From NCBI GenBank assembly GCA_958510875.1, contig OY294067.1, positions 255,317,736-255,381,735 on the forward strand: a DNA stretch of 64,000 nucleotides, read 5' to 3'. Positions 12,016-22,622 of the stretch are shown here, in pieces. Positions within the stretch are counted from its first letter, which is position 1. Each line of letters begins with the position of its first letter. The notes under the pieces are model-generated. The model worked only from the letters and a program-made list of their open reading frames with translations, searched no databases and was not told where the DNA came from. The DNA is from Endomychus coccineus. Lineage: Eukaryota; Arthropoda; Insecta; Coleoptera; Endomychidae. A program made the position numbers and the translations under genes.

Positions 12016-12369
12016 TATAACACTATTGATAAGAAATAATCACCATTATCCACCAAAAATACTACTAAAGTACTGAGAACCTTTCGGCTACCAAGTAGCC
12101 ATCATCTGAGTAAACTAAATAATAAATCAAATTGTGCCTGTTTAAAAACTATTTGGGGATAATAAAAATCAAAGTGTGCCTGTTTGAATACTATTTGGAA
12201 ATAATAATGTAATGATATATGTAATATGTAATGTTACATTATTATTATCCCCAAATAGTATTTAAACAGGCACATTTTGATTTAAAATTTAGTTTACTCT
12301 CATGGTCCTCAGTACTTCAATACTATTTTTAGTGGATAAGGCTGATTATTTCTCATCAATAGTATTACG
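12016..12369. mobile_element. Short fold-back element carrying a hammerhead-like segment
   Basis: Sequence from about 12018 (ATAACACTATTGAT) to 12210 reappears inverted from about 12225 to 12367. The TTTAAACAGGCACA and CCCCAAATAGT blocks are mirrored. The left arm has about 24 extra bases (12078-12105) forming a stem-loop absent from the right arm. It directly abuts the mariner-type element that ends at 12012. Confidence 0.6.
12071..12112 (-). ncRNA. Hammerhead-ribozyme-like fold (one core base changed)
   Basis: Read on the minus strand: TACT / core CAGATGA / T / stem II GGCTAC-TTG-GTAGCC / GAAA / short stem III / TC / AGTA. Stem I pairs TACT with AGTA, stem II is a perfect 6-bp stem, and the GAAA and UH cleavage position are present. 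The core reads CAGATGA, not the hammerhead consensus CTGANGA, so the second base is wrong. It is probably a decayed ribozyme. The extra T before stem II matches the copies at 19.1 and 53 kb. Confidence 0.4.
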
Positions 12370-12557
12370 AACTGCTTTCTTCAGAGACTATGTCGAGAAT
12401 TTCATAGCTATTTAAGTTATTTAACTAGTCTTTTTCTACTGCTATTGAAAAATGCTAACATTTGATTATCAAAACACCTATCACAAGCTACTTGTTTTTT
12501 GAGTGATGTCAATGTATATTGGTAAGCTAGTGTTTATAAACAATATGATTCATTATA

Positions 12558-14110
12558 CAGTGACGGCTCGTGAATTATAAAAGAGGCTGGGCAGAAGAAA
12601 ATTATTACCTATTTTTTGTACATAAAGTCCATTCAGCTATTTTTCATGCTGGAAAAAACTTCTATGACTTTGTTGTCAAGATCCGGGATAAACTGAACGA
12701 ACTTCTTTTCTATTGATAGGACCGCCAATGCGTTCAGTGAATCTTCTGACATTGTGCTTCTCAGAAAAGTTTTAATGCGTTTGACGGTGGAAAAACATCT
12801 TTCACATTCTGCTGTCGGCATGGGCGTTGTACAAATAATATCCAACAGTTTGTATGATTCTGTCAAAACCTTCTTTAGGTTGTTATGAACACTAAAAGTG
12901 GCAAAATTCCACCTACGTCACACATGTCATCGCGCTCATAAATTGCTGAAAGTTCACTACTTAATTCTATACATAGGATAAGATTTCACAGTTTCTCAAA
13001 ATGTTTTTATGGAAATGCATGTCCATAAGTTTTAAAATGTTGAGAATAAAATAATTTTGCTGTATTTAGGTGATCCCTAACATCAAATCGGGCGCTAATT
13101 TGGCTCAAAATAGTGTCACATACTCCCTTTGCAATAACAGCTCTGTTATCTCCAGTTGTCGTTTTTGTCTTTTCCTAGCAGGTTTTTCATTATTGCCTTC
13201 TTGATTTTCATTGTCAGTAGGATGTCTAATTCGAATAATTTGCTGTTGGAATTGTTCAATTACCTTTTGCAGTTGAGCACTGTCAATCCCGCGCATTTGA
13301 GTGTGATTAAATAATATTTCAACATGTGGCATGACGAAATGAAATATTTTCAACCAGTAGAGGAATTTCGGGCAATTCAAATGTTTCAATGAACCACTTT
13401 GCTCCACTAATAGCAACTGGATCCATCCCATCTTCGTTAATAATTTTGTCTGAACATTCTTTGAAAGAATCCTGGTGTTCAAATAATGTGTTCACAGTTC
13501 GACTTTCGAAAATCCAGCATGTAGGAACAGCGCGTGGTAATACACGTTTGACTGTTTCATCAAGAATTACCATTCGTTTTGGCGATCGAGAAAAAAGCTT
13601 GAAAATGACTGCAAATTTGCAAAGAAATTTTTTTTCTTTTTTATTACACTATGCCGCTCTTTTAATAATTAAATCAAATGAATGCGCGTAACAGTGAATA
13701 TAATGTGCATGTGGAAATGTTCTTTTGATAATGGCTTGCACTCCATTTGTCTTACCACTCATCAAGGACGCCACATCGTAATTTTAAGCGATTAGTTTAT
13801 TGTTATCAGACCCAGAAGGAGAATTTGAAATAGTTTGCAATTCATTCAGCAATGTTTTTGCTGATACATCAGCATTATGTCCACCCGGTCTTAAAAAAGA
13901 TCAAAAGCTGATGATTAGAGGTGTCTGTAGTTTCATGGGCCTCCAAAGCAATGAAATTTACAGATTTAATTTCTTTTAATATTTCCTGCTTGTAAATTTG
14001 CAACATTGCATTTACGTCTGAATAGTTTTTGTAACGCCTTTAAACACTTGTGAACCCGAACCTAATTCAGCTGCAAAGTTGATTAAGCCTACATAAATAC
14101 CTGAATTTTC
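12558..14110 (-). mobile_element. Second hAT element fragment (ZMYM1-like), right end not found
   Basis: A hAT-like terminus CAGTGACGGCTCGTG begins at 12558. Inside it, minus-strand coding pieces run from the C-terminal dimerisation domain (12633-12866) back to about 14110. A matching inverted terminus to the right was not found, so the element is probably truncated near 14.1 kb. Confidence 0.65.
12633..14110 (-). pseudogene. hAT transposase, ZMYM1-like, broken in several frames
   Basis: Reading on the minus strand from about 14110: a catalytic-region block resembling YDVASLMSGKTNGVQAI and then HYIHCYAHS (about 13650-13790); a segment with VPTCWIFESRTVNT (13319-13573); an overlapping frame, 13105-13482, with HFVMPHVEILFNHTQMRG; and finally the dimerisation domain MPTAECERCFSTVKRIKTFL with RSTMSEDSLNAL (12633-12866). 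The order and motifs are those of hAT transposases related to vertebrate ZMYM1. Multiple frame changes show decay. Confidence 0.75.
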
Positions 14111-14433
14111 CGACGTCAATGTCTCATCATGGCCTCGTAACGCCAATTCAAAGGCTCACTTCAGACTTCACGTCTTCGAATTGAATTCACATACTGTACA
14201 CTATGAAGGCAAGACGTTTACTGGAGATACGATGCTTTGTGCCCAAAACCGTCGGTATAAGCGCGTATGGCGAAGGTAACCGTAGTCAGCCGAATCATAC
14301 TTGAAAAACGTACATTTCAGAACGTTCCCCGGAACCTATAAGTTTTGAGCGTTAGAATTGCATGCGCCCGACGTGCGGAATAAAATGATGCACTGAATTA
14401 CATGCGAATTTCTTTCTGTGTTTATTTTGGTGG
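14111..14433. other. No recognised feature
   Basis: A short stretch between two transposon remnants. Parts are GC-richer than the surroundings (14230-14360), but no gene is recognised. Confidence 0.35.
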
Positions 14434-14925
14434 TTGGATGGGCACGTTGGTGGTGGTCGGCACGAGCCCTTGTATTCAGAAAAACTATTCCGTGCTAATA
14501 GTTACTCCACAACCCAGCAACTTCTCATAATCTGCAAAGTACAGAGTGGACCTGCCCTGAAATGTTCATATGTTTTAAGTTCCGCTCCCAAACATACGAT
14601 GAACCCCTTAGATCCTAGTCAGAAGAGAGCTATTCGTCTGGTTGATGATCTCGCACTTAGGAATACATTGATCTGTCTAGAACATCGTAGAATTGTGGGC
14701 GAATCTCTCCACGAGATTCCAGGTAGGCGGCTTAGACGAGCTCAAGCTGATCACGTTCATCATTGTCAAGCTCAAGACGTGCCGAACTTTTTTCTACCTG
14801 ATTTCATTTTTCCATCGAACGGCGGGGAGTGGTGGAATTCTTTGCCTAATGAGGTCTTTCCTTATGCTTATAAGCTCCAAACTTTCAAGAAAATTGGAAA
14901 GCATCTCCTCTACCAAACATTATAG
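14434..14925 (+). pseudogene. LINE (Jockey/CR1-like) reverse transcriptase C-terminal fragment
   Basis: A 163-codon open frame with the tail signature of Jockey/CR1-type LINE polyproteins: LDPSQKRAIRLVDD, then a LEHRR motif, and near the end GGEWWNSLPNEVF followed by LQTFKK. Catalytic RT motifs are not present, so this is a 5'-truncated copy, as is common for target-primed LINEs. The middle (about residues 85-115) departs from the usual pattern, suggesting local frame changes. A second + frame (14693-14968) overlaps it. Confidence 0.7.
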
Positions 14926-15220
14926 GTTTCCCTATCGTGTAGTCAAAGTATGTGAAATAAAAATTTGATTAAGTACATACGTTATGCCACAATTCAAACT
15001 AGATACGATTACACGGCTCATATCCCGGACAATGTATAAGAGATCAAATTGATGCATTTATTTTCATAATCATCTTCAAAAATGTTGCAGCTTTTGAGAA
15101 AGTTCGGTACTTATTTTGAATCAGTGATACACCAATCACTATAGCGTGATTAATTGATACACGATGTAAGTATGATACTTTTATTTTCATGATTGCTATA
15201 CCTACGTGGATTTTATATAG

Positions 15221-15358
15221 GGAAGAGCTGAAAGCTGGCGTTAGTCTAAGCAGCATCAACACAAACGATGTTGGAGCAAGTTTGAAAATTCCAGATGAAG
15301 TCGATATTCTTCGGTTCGATATTCAACCAGTGGATCGAAGAGTTTCTGAAAACACCAT
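15221..15358 (+). CDS. Candidate internal exon of an unidentified host gene
   Basis: After TTTTATATAG (ending 15220) an open frame runs 138 bases to AACACCAT followed by GTAAGA, a good donor. The exon length is divisible by three (1 + 45 codons + 2). Read through, it would stop at TAA 15360-15362. The peptide (for example SINTNDVGASLKI and DEVDILRFDIQPVDRR) looks like real protein in composition, unlike the low-complexity frames around it. I do not recognise the family, and neighbouring exons were not found. It could also be a fragment of an unrecognised mobile element. Confidence 0.35.
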
Positions 15359-15362
15359 GTAA

Positions 15363-16072
15363 GATTAAACTAACTATGAATATACTATTTATCACGTAGG
15401 CATCACAAATCACATATTTACACTTCATAACACTCAAGAACTCCACAATCATCAAGGAATATTTGAAACTTGATTTGAGGCTTTAGCGAATGATACATCA
15501 CTATTGATTTCTATCACTATATTATTAGATCAGTCAGCGGATTACTTAAAACGATACAGAATCTGATTTCGTGAAATGTTGAATGTTATGTTTTAGCAAT
15601 TTTGAAATCACCTGGAATATCTTCAATTTAAAACGGGAGATTTTTTTGTTAAATACACCATTATTTCACTTTTATATAAATTAAAATCTTCAATATGACT
15701 TCTGGATAAACATATGCGATTCGATGACCCGCCATAGATCAATAATTCACGTACATTCGTTTTGAAATGAGTGTAGTAGGACTAGTAGGTGTGAGTATTA
15801 TTTTGATTGGCAATAACTACTGTGATAGCTAATTCAATGATAGCATCTTGGTTCTTTATTTTTCAATAGAGCTGAATTCAAAGTTTATTTTCCTGAAGAG
15901 TCACAATTCCTGGACTTGAGGATTTCAGTTCCAAACTCGGTTATTATTATCACTCCTCCCCAATCATCATTTAGGCATAACCCATAAAACAAAAATATTT
16001 TCAAATACATTTATTGGAAACATAATATAAGCACAATTCCTGTCTTCAATGATTCCAATCATATTGTAGTAA
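15363..16072. other. Intergenic, no recognised feature
   Basis: No supported gene or repeat. Confidence 0.4.
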
Positions 16073-16074
16073 TA

Positions 16075-16845
16075 CCGGGATATCAAAAATTATCTTGGTC
16101 AAGGGTGGTTGTGGAATCTAAAACGTGTGTCTTACTTTACGTTTGAAATAATTATGTCACTGTCACACTGACATCATCAATAATCTACAAATTTCATACC
16201 TATTTATTTCAGTTGTAAAACAATAATGAACTACAAATTATGAAATAACGGTTTTAGTAAAAAGAAAAACTAAATTACAGTAATTGTTGGAAATGTCGCC
16301 CGTTTTGTTCGATGCACATTAACTAGCGCACCCGTTCGAAAATAGGCTTCAATCATGAAAATTTTGTGCTGTGCGGTAAGAGGCATGATTCAAAAACTGG
16401 ATTAGAAAATTTCAGCACAATGATTTAACAGATTCTGACACAACAAAACATATTCAAAAATTTAAAGTAAGACACACGTTTTACATTCCACAACCACCCT
16501 TGACCAAGATAATTTTTAATTTGTAGTTCATTATGGTTTCACAACTGAAATAAATAGGTATGTATGATATTTGTAGGTTATTGATGATGTCAGTGTGACA
16601 GTGACATAATTATTTCAAACGTAAAGTAAGACACACGTTTTAGATTCCACAACCACCCTTGACCAAGATAATTTTTAATTTGTAGTTCATTATTGTTTCA
16701 CAACTGAAATAAATAGGTATGTATGATATTTGTAGGTTATTGATGATGTCAGTGTGACAGTGACATAATTATTCCAAACGTAAAGTAAGACACACGTTTT
16801 AGATTCCAGAACCACCCTTGACCAAGATAATTTTTGATATCCCGG
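16075..16845 (-). mobile_element. Deleted mariner-type element with internal tandem repeats
   Basis: Ends CCGGGATATCAAAAATTATC (16075) and the inverted form ending 16845 are flanked by TA (16073-16074 and 16846-16847). The left arm is single. The right side consists of about 159-bp units repeated in tandem (starting near 16464, 16623 and 16782). The centre carries, on the minus strand (about 16273-16330), the last codons of a mariner-type transposase (CIEQNGRHFQQLL and a stop). So this is a non-autonomous derivative of the superfamily also seen at 9.9, 35, 43.7 and 53.9 kb. Confidence 0.75.
16464..16845. repeat. 159-bp tandem repeat units
   Basis: AAAGTAAGACACACGTTTTA recurs at 16464, 16623 and 16782, each 159 bases apart and nearly identical. 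The units coincide with the transposon's terminal arm, so the satellite array grew from the TIR. An inverted unit makes up the left arm (about 16085-16250). Confidence 0.85.
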
Positions 16846-16849
16846 TACA

Positions 16850-17080
16850 TTCAGTCATCCTAATAATCTTATGTTAAATGGAAAGTTGACATTCGGATGG
16901 ATTCTGCGTCACAATAGCACAAGTTAATGCCCACGTTTCTCCAATCATTGCAGGTGGAATCTTCAGGGCAGGCTTGACGTTTGAAATGAAACTGATTCTT
17001 CCGGCTTCTGTAGCGGGCACTAATGTAGACTTCACCACTGGAACAGGAAATACTATAAACATCTTCTAAATGGAGAGGAG
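16850..17080 (-). pseudogene. Penelope-like element 3' remnant, minus strand
   Basis: Read on the minus strand, CCCTGAAGATTCCACCTGC and the block GCTATTGTGACGCAGAATCC match the 3' end of the + strand Penelope-like fragment at 17890-17985. Before it, a piece resembling SGEVYIS is left of the GIY-YIG domain. It lies head-to-head with that fragment. It is too decayed for a full domain. Confidence 0.5.
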
Positions 17081-17429
17081 AGAGGGGATATTAGATAGGT
17101 ATTTAAAACTTCAATCGATTTTGGAAGTGTGGAAGTGAAACTAGTAGAAATATTATGCTCTTTAAGGATTTTGCAAAATCTATCTGTTATATTTTCAAAA
17201 TATGGAAGATAGGCAGTGAATAAACGAGGAGGGGAGGGATTTGTGGCTCAGGTTGATTTTAAATTTAAGGCAAAGTGTATTTCTTTATGGCTTTTTGAAA
17301 GAAATTATTTGATAATAAGACATATGAAAGGTGTTTCAATTCTGATTTTAATGGTTGGGGTTGAGATAAGATAACAGCTCTATAGACCAGATTGCTTTTG
17401 GTGCTGGGAAAGGCCATTCTACTCGTTTT

Positions 17430-17990
17430 TCCACACTTCCAAAACTTTTTCAGTTTGACACCTATCAAAGATCCCCTTCTTCCTCTTCACTTAGAAGATA
17501 TTTATTGCATTCTCTGCTCTTGCGGTGAAGTCTACATTGGTAAAACAGGTCGTACAGTAACTCCCCGTGTGAAAAACATGAGCACTGTACAAGTCTTCGT
17601 GACACCAGTAGATCTGCACTTGCAGAAGATAAGTTTGACACTAATCATCAAATCCTTTTCGAAAATACTAGATCCTAGCCCGAGCCTCAAACTTTTATCA
17701 GAGAAAAATTCTTGAAGCTTTAGAAATTCTAAAACATGTACATAATCTAAACCGCGACTCAGGATATTACCTTCTCAACATTTGGAAACCCATCCTCGAA
17801 AATTTCACTTCGCACATAATCATGCAACGGCAGGGTCATGTGACAGAATAAATAACGCTACCGAAACCAGAAAAATCAACTCCAGTTCTAGCCTACCCTG
17901 AAGATGATACCTGTAATGGTTGAGGAAACGTCGGCATCAAGCCGTGCTATTGTGATGCGGAATCCTTCCGGAAGCCTTCAACTTCTGCTA
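17430..17990 (+). pseudogene. Penelope-like element: GIY-YIG endonuclease and 3' end
   Basis: The + frame from about 17440 reads YCILCSCGEVYIGKTGRTVTPRV: the Cys-X-Cys-Gly and GIY-YIG-like motif of Penelope-like retroelements. It continues with KSFSKILDPS, and after a frame change ILEALEILKH-type sequence and NRDSGYYLLNIWKPIL, ending near 17850. The 3' non-coding end has CTGAAGATGATACC and GAGGAAACGTCGG. No RT domain precedes it, so the copy is 5'-truncated. The fragment at 34.2 kb (same PKLFQF-type leader, same CSCGK motif) is the same family. Confidence 0.7.
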
Positions 17991-19060
17991 AATAGTCTTC
18001 CATAATTCAGAAAATGTCATCTAGTCTTTATATACTCTAGCAGAGAATCTTTAAATTCTTTATCCTTATCCAGAACATTAATTGTCAGTTCCCTCCAGTC
18101 AGTTCTATTGAAAAATATGGAACGAGGATGTTAATTATTGTATGAACTGCTCGAGTAATTGCCAACTATAGTAATAATCATACTCGTTTTCAAAAACGAT
18201 TGATTTCCAGATGTATGTTCGTGAACAGTCGATGTATAGAGGGCATCTTATCACATTTGTTCATCAATGATCTACTGACATTTCAGAAGTTTATATCTAT
18301 GGTTCAATTTTTACGTTTATTCATCTTAATAATCCTCTTAGAGGCTGTTATAGTAATTGTCAAGCATGGTAATACTTATACATACACCAATCATTCAAAA
18401 AGAATCTTGGTGAATAGCTCCACACATAATTATTGGCACAAATGTCGTTTAGAATTATACGACTTAAAATAATTTGATTCGCTTGAGTTCAATACGTGAC
18501 ATATTTGCAAGAATTGATATTGTTCATAACTCTAATAATAAGAGTGACTTTAATATCAATGTTTCATAATAAGCACAATTGATATAGATATAAATTATTC
18601 CTTGCCAATTGTTAAATATCGCTCGATTTATTCATACAGGATCAGGCATCTATATACTATGGAAAAGTATTCTGTATTCAAATACGTAATTTAGTAACAT
18701 CTATTAACTGAATTAAGATACACTATGTTCTGAAAGAAGAAGAAAACTTTTCAAATTATTCAGTTTTCTCCAAACCGACTTAGTTTTGATATTAATGACA
18801 ATAACATTTTAAACGATCAATTAGACGTGTATTACAGCACTTTCTTTGATGTCTTGATAACTTAAAATTACCCATAATTCTCTTGGGCGTTCCTAGTATA
18901 GCTCCCCATTAAAATATTCTTATCACGATATTAACTCTACCTTATAATACAATTTCAATTACACTATTCTATCAATGTATCTCCCAACTGTAACCCCTCT
19001 TGTTACCTGATGTCTTACATTGTACCATAAATAGCTTAGGATCGTTTATATTTTCATACA
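17991..19060. other. Intergenic, no recognised feature
   Basis: AT-rich DNA without a supported gene. The + frame at 18200-18472 is composition-driven, with no recognisable domain. Confidence 0.35.
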
Positions 19061-19066
19061 TTTGTA

Positions 19067-19108
19067 TCGTTTGAAGATGACACGCTAGTGTCGGAACTAT
19101 AGTCACGA
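19067..19108 (+). ncRNA. Hammerhead-ribozyme-like motif, slightly decayed
   Basis: TCGT (19067-19070), core TTGAAGA (71-77), extra T, stem II GACAC-GCTA-GTGTC (79-92, perfect), GGAA (93-96), stem III ACTATAGT (96-103), C at the cleavage position (104), then ACGA (105-108), which pairs with TCGT. Hammerhead consensus is CTGANGA and GAAA, so two core bases are changed. Stem pairing is otherwise complete, which points to a once-functional ribozyme now mutated. Confidence 0.5.
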
Positions 19109-19394
19109 AATTCTATCCATCACATAACAATAACAATATTTTCAGTCCCGGCGGTGCAAAAAATTATTTTAAAATGTATCGGAGCAACGAAATGTACCGG
19201 CGAAGAAAGGTCCTAGGCCCGACTAGGCACATATCTTATATGTCACCACCATAGCCTCCTCCAACTTGGTGGCCATTTTTTTTTCATATAAGCATTTTTA
19301 TGGAAATGCTTAGAAATAATAATCATATCTGATCAAAAGATACGCTGTTGGTTACCTTTAACAGAGATCGTTCAGTAACGTTGCAAACTTGCTC

Positions 19395-19423
19395 GTCCTA
19401 CTGAGAAGAGCGAAACAACTGTC
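19395..19423 (+). ncRNA. Deleted copy of the hammerhead-bearing repeat of the last PICK1 intron
   Basis: GTTCAGTAACGTTGCAAAC (19369-19387) followed by CTCGTCCTACTGA, GAAGAGC, GAAACAACTGTC matches the 47.3/47.7-kb units. The middle of the core and stem II is deleted, so it cannot fold. It keeps GAAA, stem III and the GTC cleavage triplet. Confidence 0.45.
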
Positions 19424-19623
19424 ATGAAAATGAGCATCCATGGCACAACCGAAGCTAGGCTATAACAGCTCCATTTAATACACAATATGTCAGGGTAATT
19501 CATAGACTAAGCCGTGCTAAGGATTTCACAACCTTCTTGGTGATTCCATGTATAATATTGTTTACTGACTGGTGTCACTTTCATTTTATCACCTTCGTGG
19601 TAGAATAAATAAGAAAGTATATA

Positions 19624-21514
19624 GTGGAGTAAATTTGGCAAATGGTTAGCGAAAATCTTACGATGCTTAGCGACCCGGTGGAAAATATTTGTTGTGATAC
19701 CAATTTCTATTTCCCAAAGTGGGTGCAACCCCTTTTTTTGGCCAGAAAGGGGTTTTTTGACATTTTTAAGGGTAGCTTAGCAAAAAAAAATTAATATTTC
19801 CGGTTGTATTGAAAATTAAGAGACCAAAGTAAAACCCTTTTATTGTCAATTTCCAATAAATTTCCAGTCCAAATTTCAAGTTGATCCGACCTCCCCTTCC
19901 CGTAATAGAAATATATATCATATATGCAAGGAGTCTTGCGTAACGACTAACTCGGTCATTTTCCAACCGATTCAACTGAAATTTAGACTGAAGATAGGTG
20001 TTATGGTCTCAATACTACCCTCTGAATTTAAATTGAAAATTTTGAATAGTTTTCCAAAAATTCAACTTTAAGTCAATTTTTGAGTTATTTTTCAAATTAA
20101 GATATCTCATGTCATTTACATCCGATCTGGATCTGCTTTGCGGGAGAATGTAGATATTCGCATATAGTTTTATGTCATGGAACTTATTTTTCAATTTTTT
20201 TTTGTTCTATATTGGCCATTTTGGTTAATTTGAGATGAATCGAATAACGTTCACGTGAGGAGCGCGTAGCTGGCGAGTTAGAGAAGTGCAAACTGGTTGT
20301 ACCTAATACGGCTTTACGACGACTTTTTGCGTGCCGTTTTCGCTCCATGTAGTAGATTAGGTATCGGACCGTGCCCGACGGCCCTTCTTTTTTCGATAAA
20401 TGTCCATTAAATAGAAAACTTCAACAGAAACAGGTACTCTCAGGTCTCAGCTACGCGCGACGTACGGAAGGGAATTTCCTAGCTACTAAAATATACCCGA
20501 AGCGTGTGAAAGCTAGCGGCTCACAACCGAAAATACTTTAACACAACTGGCGCCGCCCGCACGGGGCACGAAACGGTCCCAACATAACAAGACCGAGGTA
20601 AAATGTATAAACTCTAACTCACGCGTAGCAAGCTTCTTGAGGGAAATGTCAAAATGATTACGTTCGTAGCTAATTACATAGGACATAGTTCATGCAATTG
20701 TGTTTTTATACAATTTGAACCTTCTAATTTCGAAATCCCGGAGCCTAAAGCGCTATCAACTTCTGAGCCTCACAATATTCTTATAAAATTGCGAAATTTC
20801 GCACTTTTAGAAACTTCAAATTAATTAATTTGACACAAGTTCTGGGGATATTAATACCGAAAATAAAATGGCCAATATAGGCCGGAAAAAAAACAAATAA
20901 AAAATGAGTTCCATGACATAAAACTATATGCAAATATCTACATTTTCACGCAAAGCAGATCTAGATCGGATGTAAATGACATGAGATATCTTAGTTTGAA
21001 AAATAACTAAAAAATTGCCTTAAAGTTGAATTTCTGGATGGAAAACTTTTCAATACTTTCACTAGAAATTCAGAGGGTAGTTTTGAGACCATAACACCTA
21101 TCTTCAGTTCAAATTTCAGCCAAATCGGTTGGAAAATGACCGAGTTAGCCTTTACGCAAGATTCCTTGCATATATGAGTATATATATATATATATATATC
21201 TATTACGGGGAGGGGGGAGGTCGGATCAACTTGAAATTTGGACTGGAAGTTCCTTGGACATTGACAATAAAAGGGCTCTACTTTGATTTCTTAATTTTCA
21301 ATACAACCAGAGATATTAATTTTTTTTTGCAAAACTATCCTTAAAAATGTCAAAAAACCCCTTTTTGGCTGAAAAAAAAAAGGTTGCACCCACTTTGGGA
21401 AATAGAAATTTCAGGAGGTTGTTATTGGTACCCTAACAAACACTTTCCACCGGGTCGCTAAGCATCGTAAAATTTTCGCCAACCTTGTCTTTTTTCTCGC
21501 CAGATTTACTCCAC
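19624..21514. mobile_element. 1.9-kb fold-back element, TA duplication
   Basis: The left end GTGGAGTAAATTTGGC (19624) mirrors GCCAGATTTACTCCAC (ending 21514), with TA outside both. The arms are about 620 bp (19624-20240 and 20860-21514); for example AAAGTGGGTGCAACC near 19716 returns inverted near 21391. The loop (about 20260-20840) is unrelated and resembles the Helentron 5' region near 60 kb. ORFs in the arms are mirrored pairs and not genes. A (TA)n run lies at 21178-21200. Confidence 0.8.
20430..20840 (-). repeat. Helentron-type 5' non-coding sequence inside the fold-back loop
   Basis: Blocks such as GAAACTTCAAATTAATTAAT (near 20812), TCTAATTTCGAAATCCCGGAG and AACAGGTACTCTCAGG (near 20429) match, in opposite orientation, the stretch 59785-60055 just upstream of the Helentron ORF. 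So the loop of the fold-back element holds captured or inserted Helentron-family DNA. No terminus could be defined. Confidence 0.5.
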
Positions 21515-21516
21515 TA

Positions 21517-22072
21517 ATAATCATGGGGCTTCATTTCTGACAATATCTCAACCGGACAGTCAATTGTGATTTTTAAAATTTCTCACCAAGAACATACAAA
21601 TCATGCCTGATGCTGTATTAATAAAAACTAATCATAAACAGAACAACTGGTTAATTGAAGAATTACTGTTTTGCAGGAGCACGGAGTGTTGCACGCTAGA
21701 GAAACACATTTCACATCATATCTCATGTAGTTTTATAGGAACTAGACTTAGTACTACTCAACTATATGAATGTTTCAAAAACCCTCACTATGAACAAATA
21801 TTTTCATTTATTCTAACTTATCCACATACATCTTGATCACGATCTTTATTAATAAATCATAATTTTGAGAGGTGGCTTAGGGTTTAGGATGGACTGAAAA
21901 AATCAAAAAAAAAACTCATTCCGTAATACCGCGAAAAGATGCGAATTGGAGAGACTGAAAAAGGGTAAAAAAAGGAATAGATTCTGTTTATATCTTCCCG
22001 TCTCGCATGTACCCTAAAGTTAGCCAAAATTTGAAGAAATTCACATTTTTACGATAATTTTTAACATTTTTT
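21517..22072. other. Intergenic, no recognised feature
   Basis: No supported gene. The + frame at 21603-21836 has no recognisable domain. Confidence 0.35.
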
Positions 22073-22622
22073 AATGAAATTTTGAAAAAAAAATTACGTA
22101 TAAAGGTAGATCACAGCTCAAGGAAAGAAATACTTCAGGTTTTTTTGGTTTTCTTTATTTTATTCCTTTATCAACCTAATTTTTTTATTGATAAAACTAA
22201 GCTTTTGTGTGAAGAGTCGTAAGTTCAAAAACTCATGTTGAACAATTGAACATCTCCGTTTTTATTCATTCTTAGCTGTAGGTACTTTGAAATTTGATTT
22301 ATGGATGAAGTTAGTCATTGTTGACCATCCCTAGCTGATTTATTGTTAATCCAATAAACATAACGCTATATAGTATTTTTACGACTGGCGATGCACGTCT
22401 ATCATATCTCAATCAATTAGAAAAAATACATATAAAAAGTAAACGCACTTATGTGTGTATAATATATGAACTTACGGATAATCTTCTATAATGATAACCA
22501 GGAATTAAATACATTGCGTAGTAAATAAAGAAAACAAAACAAAATATTGAGTTGTTAGTATCTATTCTTGTTGAACTGTGATCTACCTTTAATTCTAGAT
22601 TTTTTCAAAATTTCATCAACTT
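22073..22622. repeat. Possible small inverted-repeat element
   Basis: TAAAGGTAGATCACAG (22095) and, inverted, CTGTGATCTACCTTTA (about 22577-22592) lie within about 45-bp arms (22073-22118 and 22571-22622). The inner 450 bp shows nothing recognisable. No target duplication was identified. Confidence 0.45.

Noticed and set aside
12083..12105. CRISPR- or terminator-like hairpin
   Set aside because: Insect nuclear DNA; the stem fits a hammerhead stem II better, and there is no spacer array anywhere in the window.
17890..17930. Hammerhead in the 3' end of the Penelope-like fragment (CTGAAGATGATACC ... GAGGAAACGTC)
   Set aside because: Core-like pieces are present, but neither stem II nor stem I pairs convincingly in this or the minus-strand copy, so it is not called.
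19507..21344. Paired ORFs on opposite strands with near-identical peptides
   Set aside because: Arms of the fold-back element 19624-21514.
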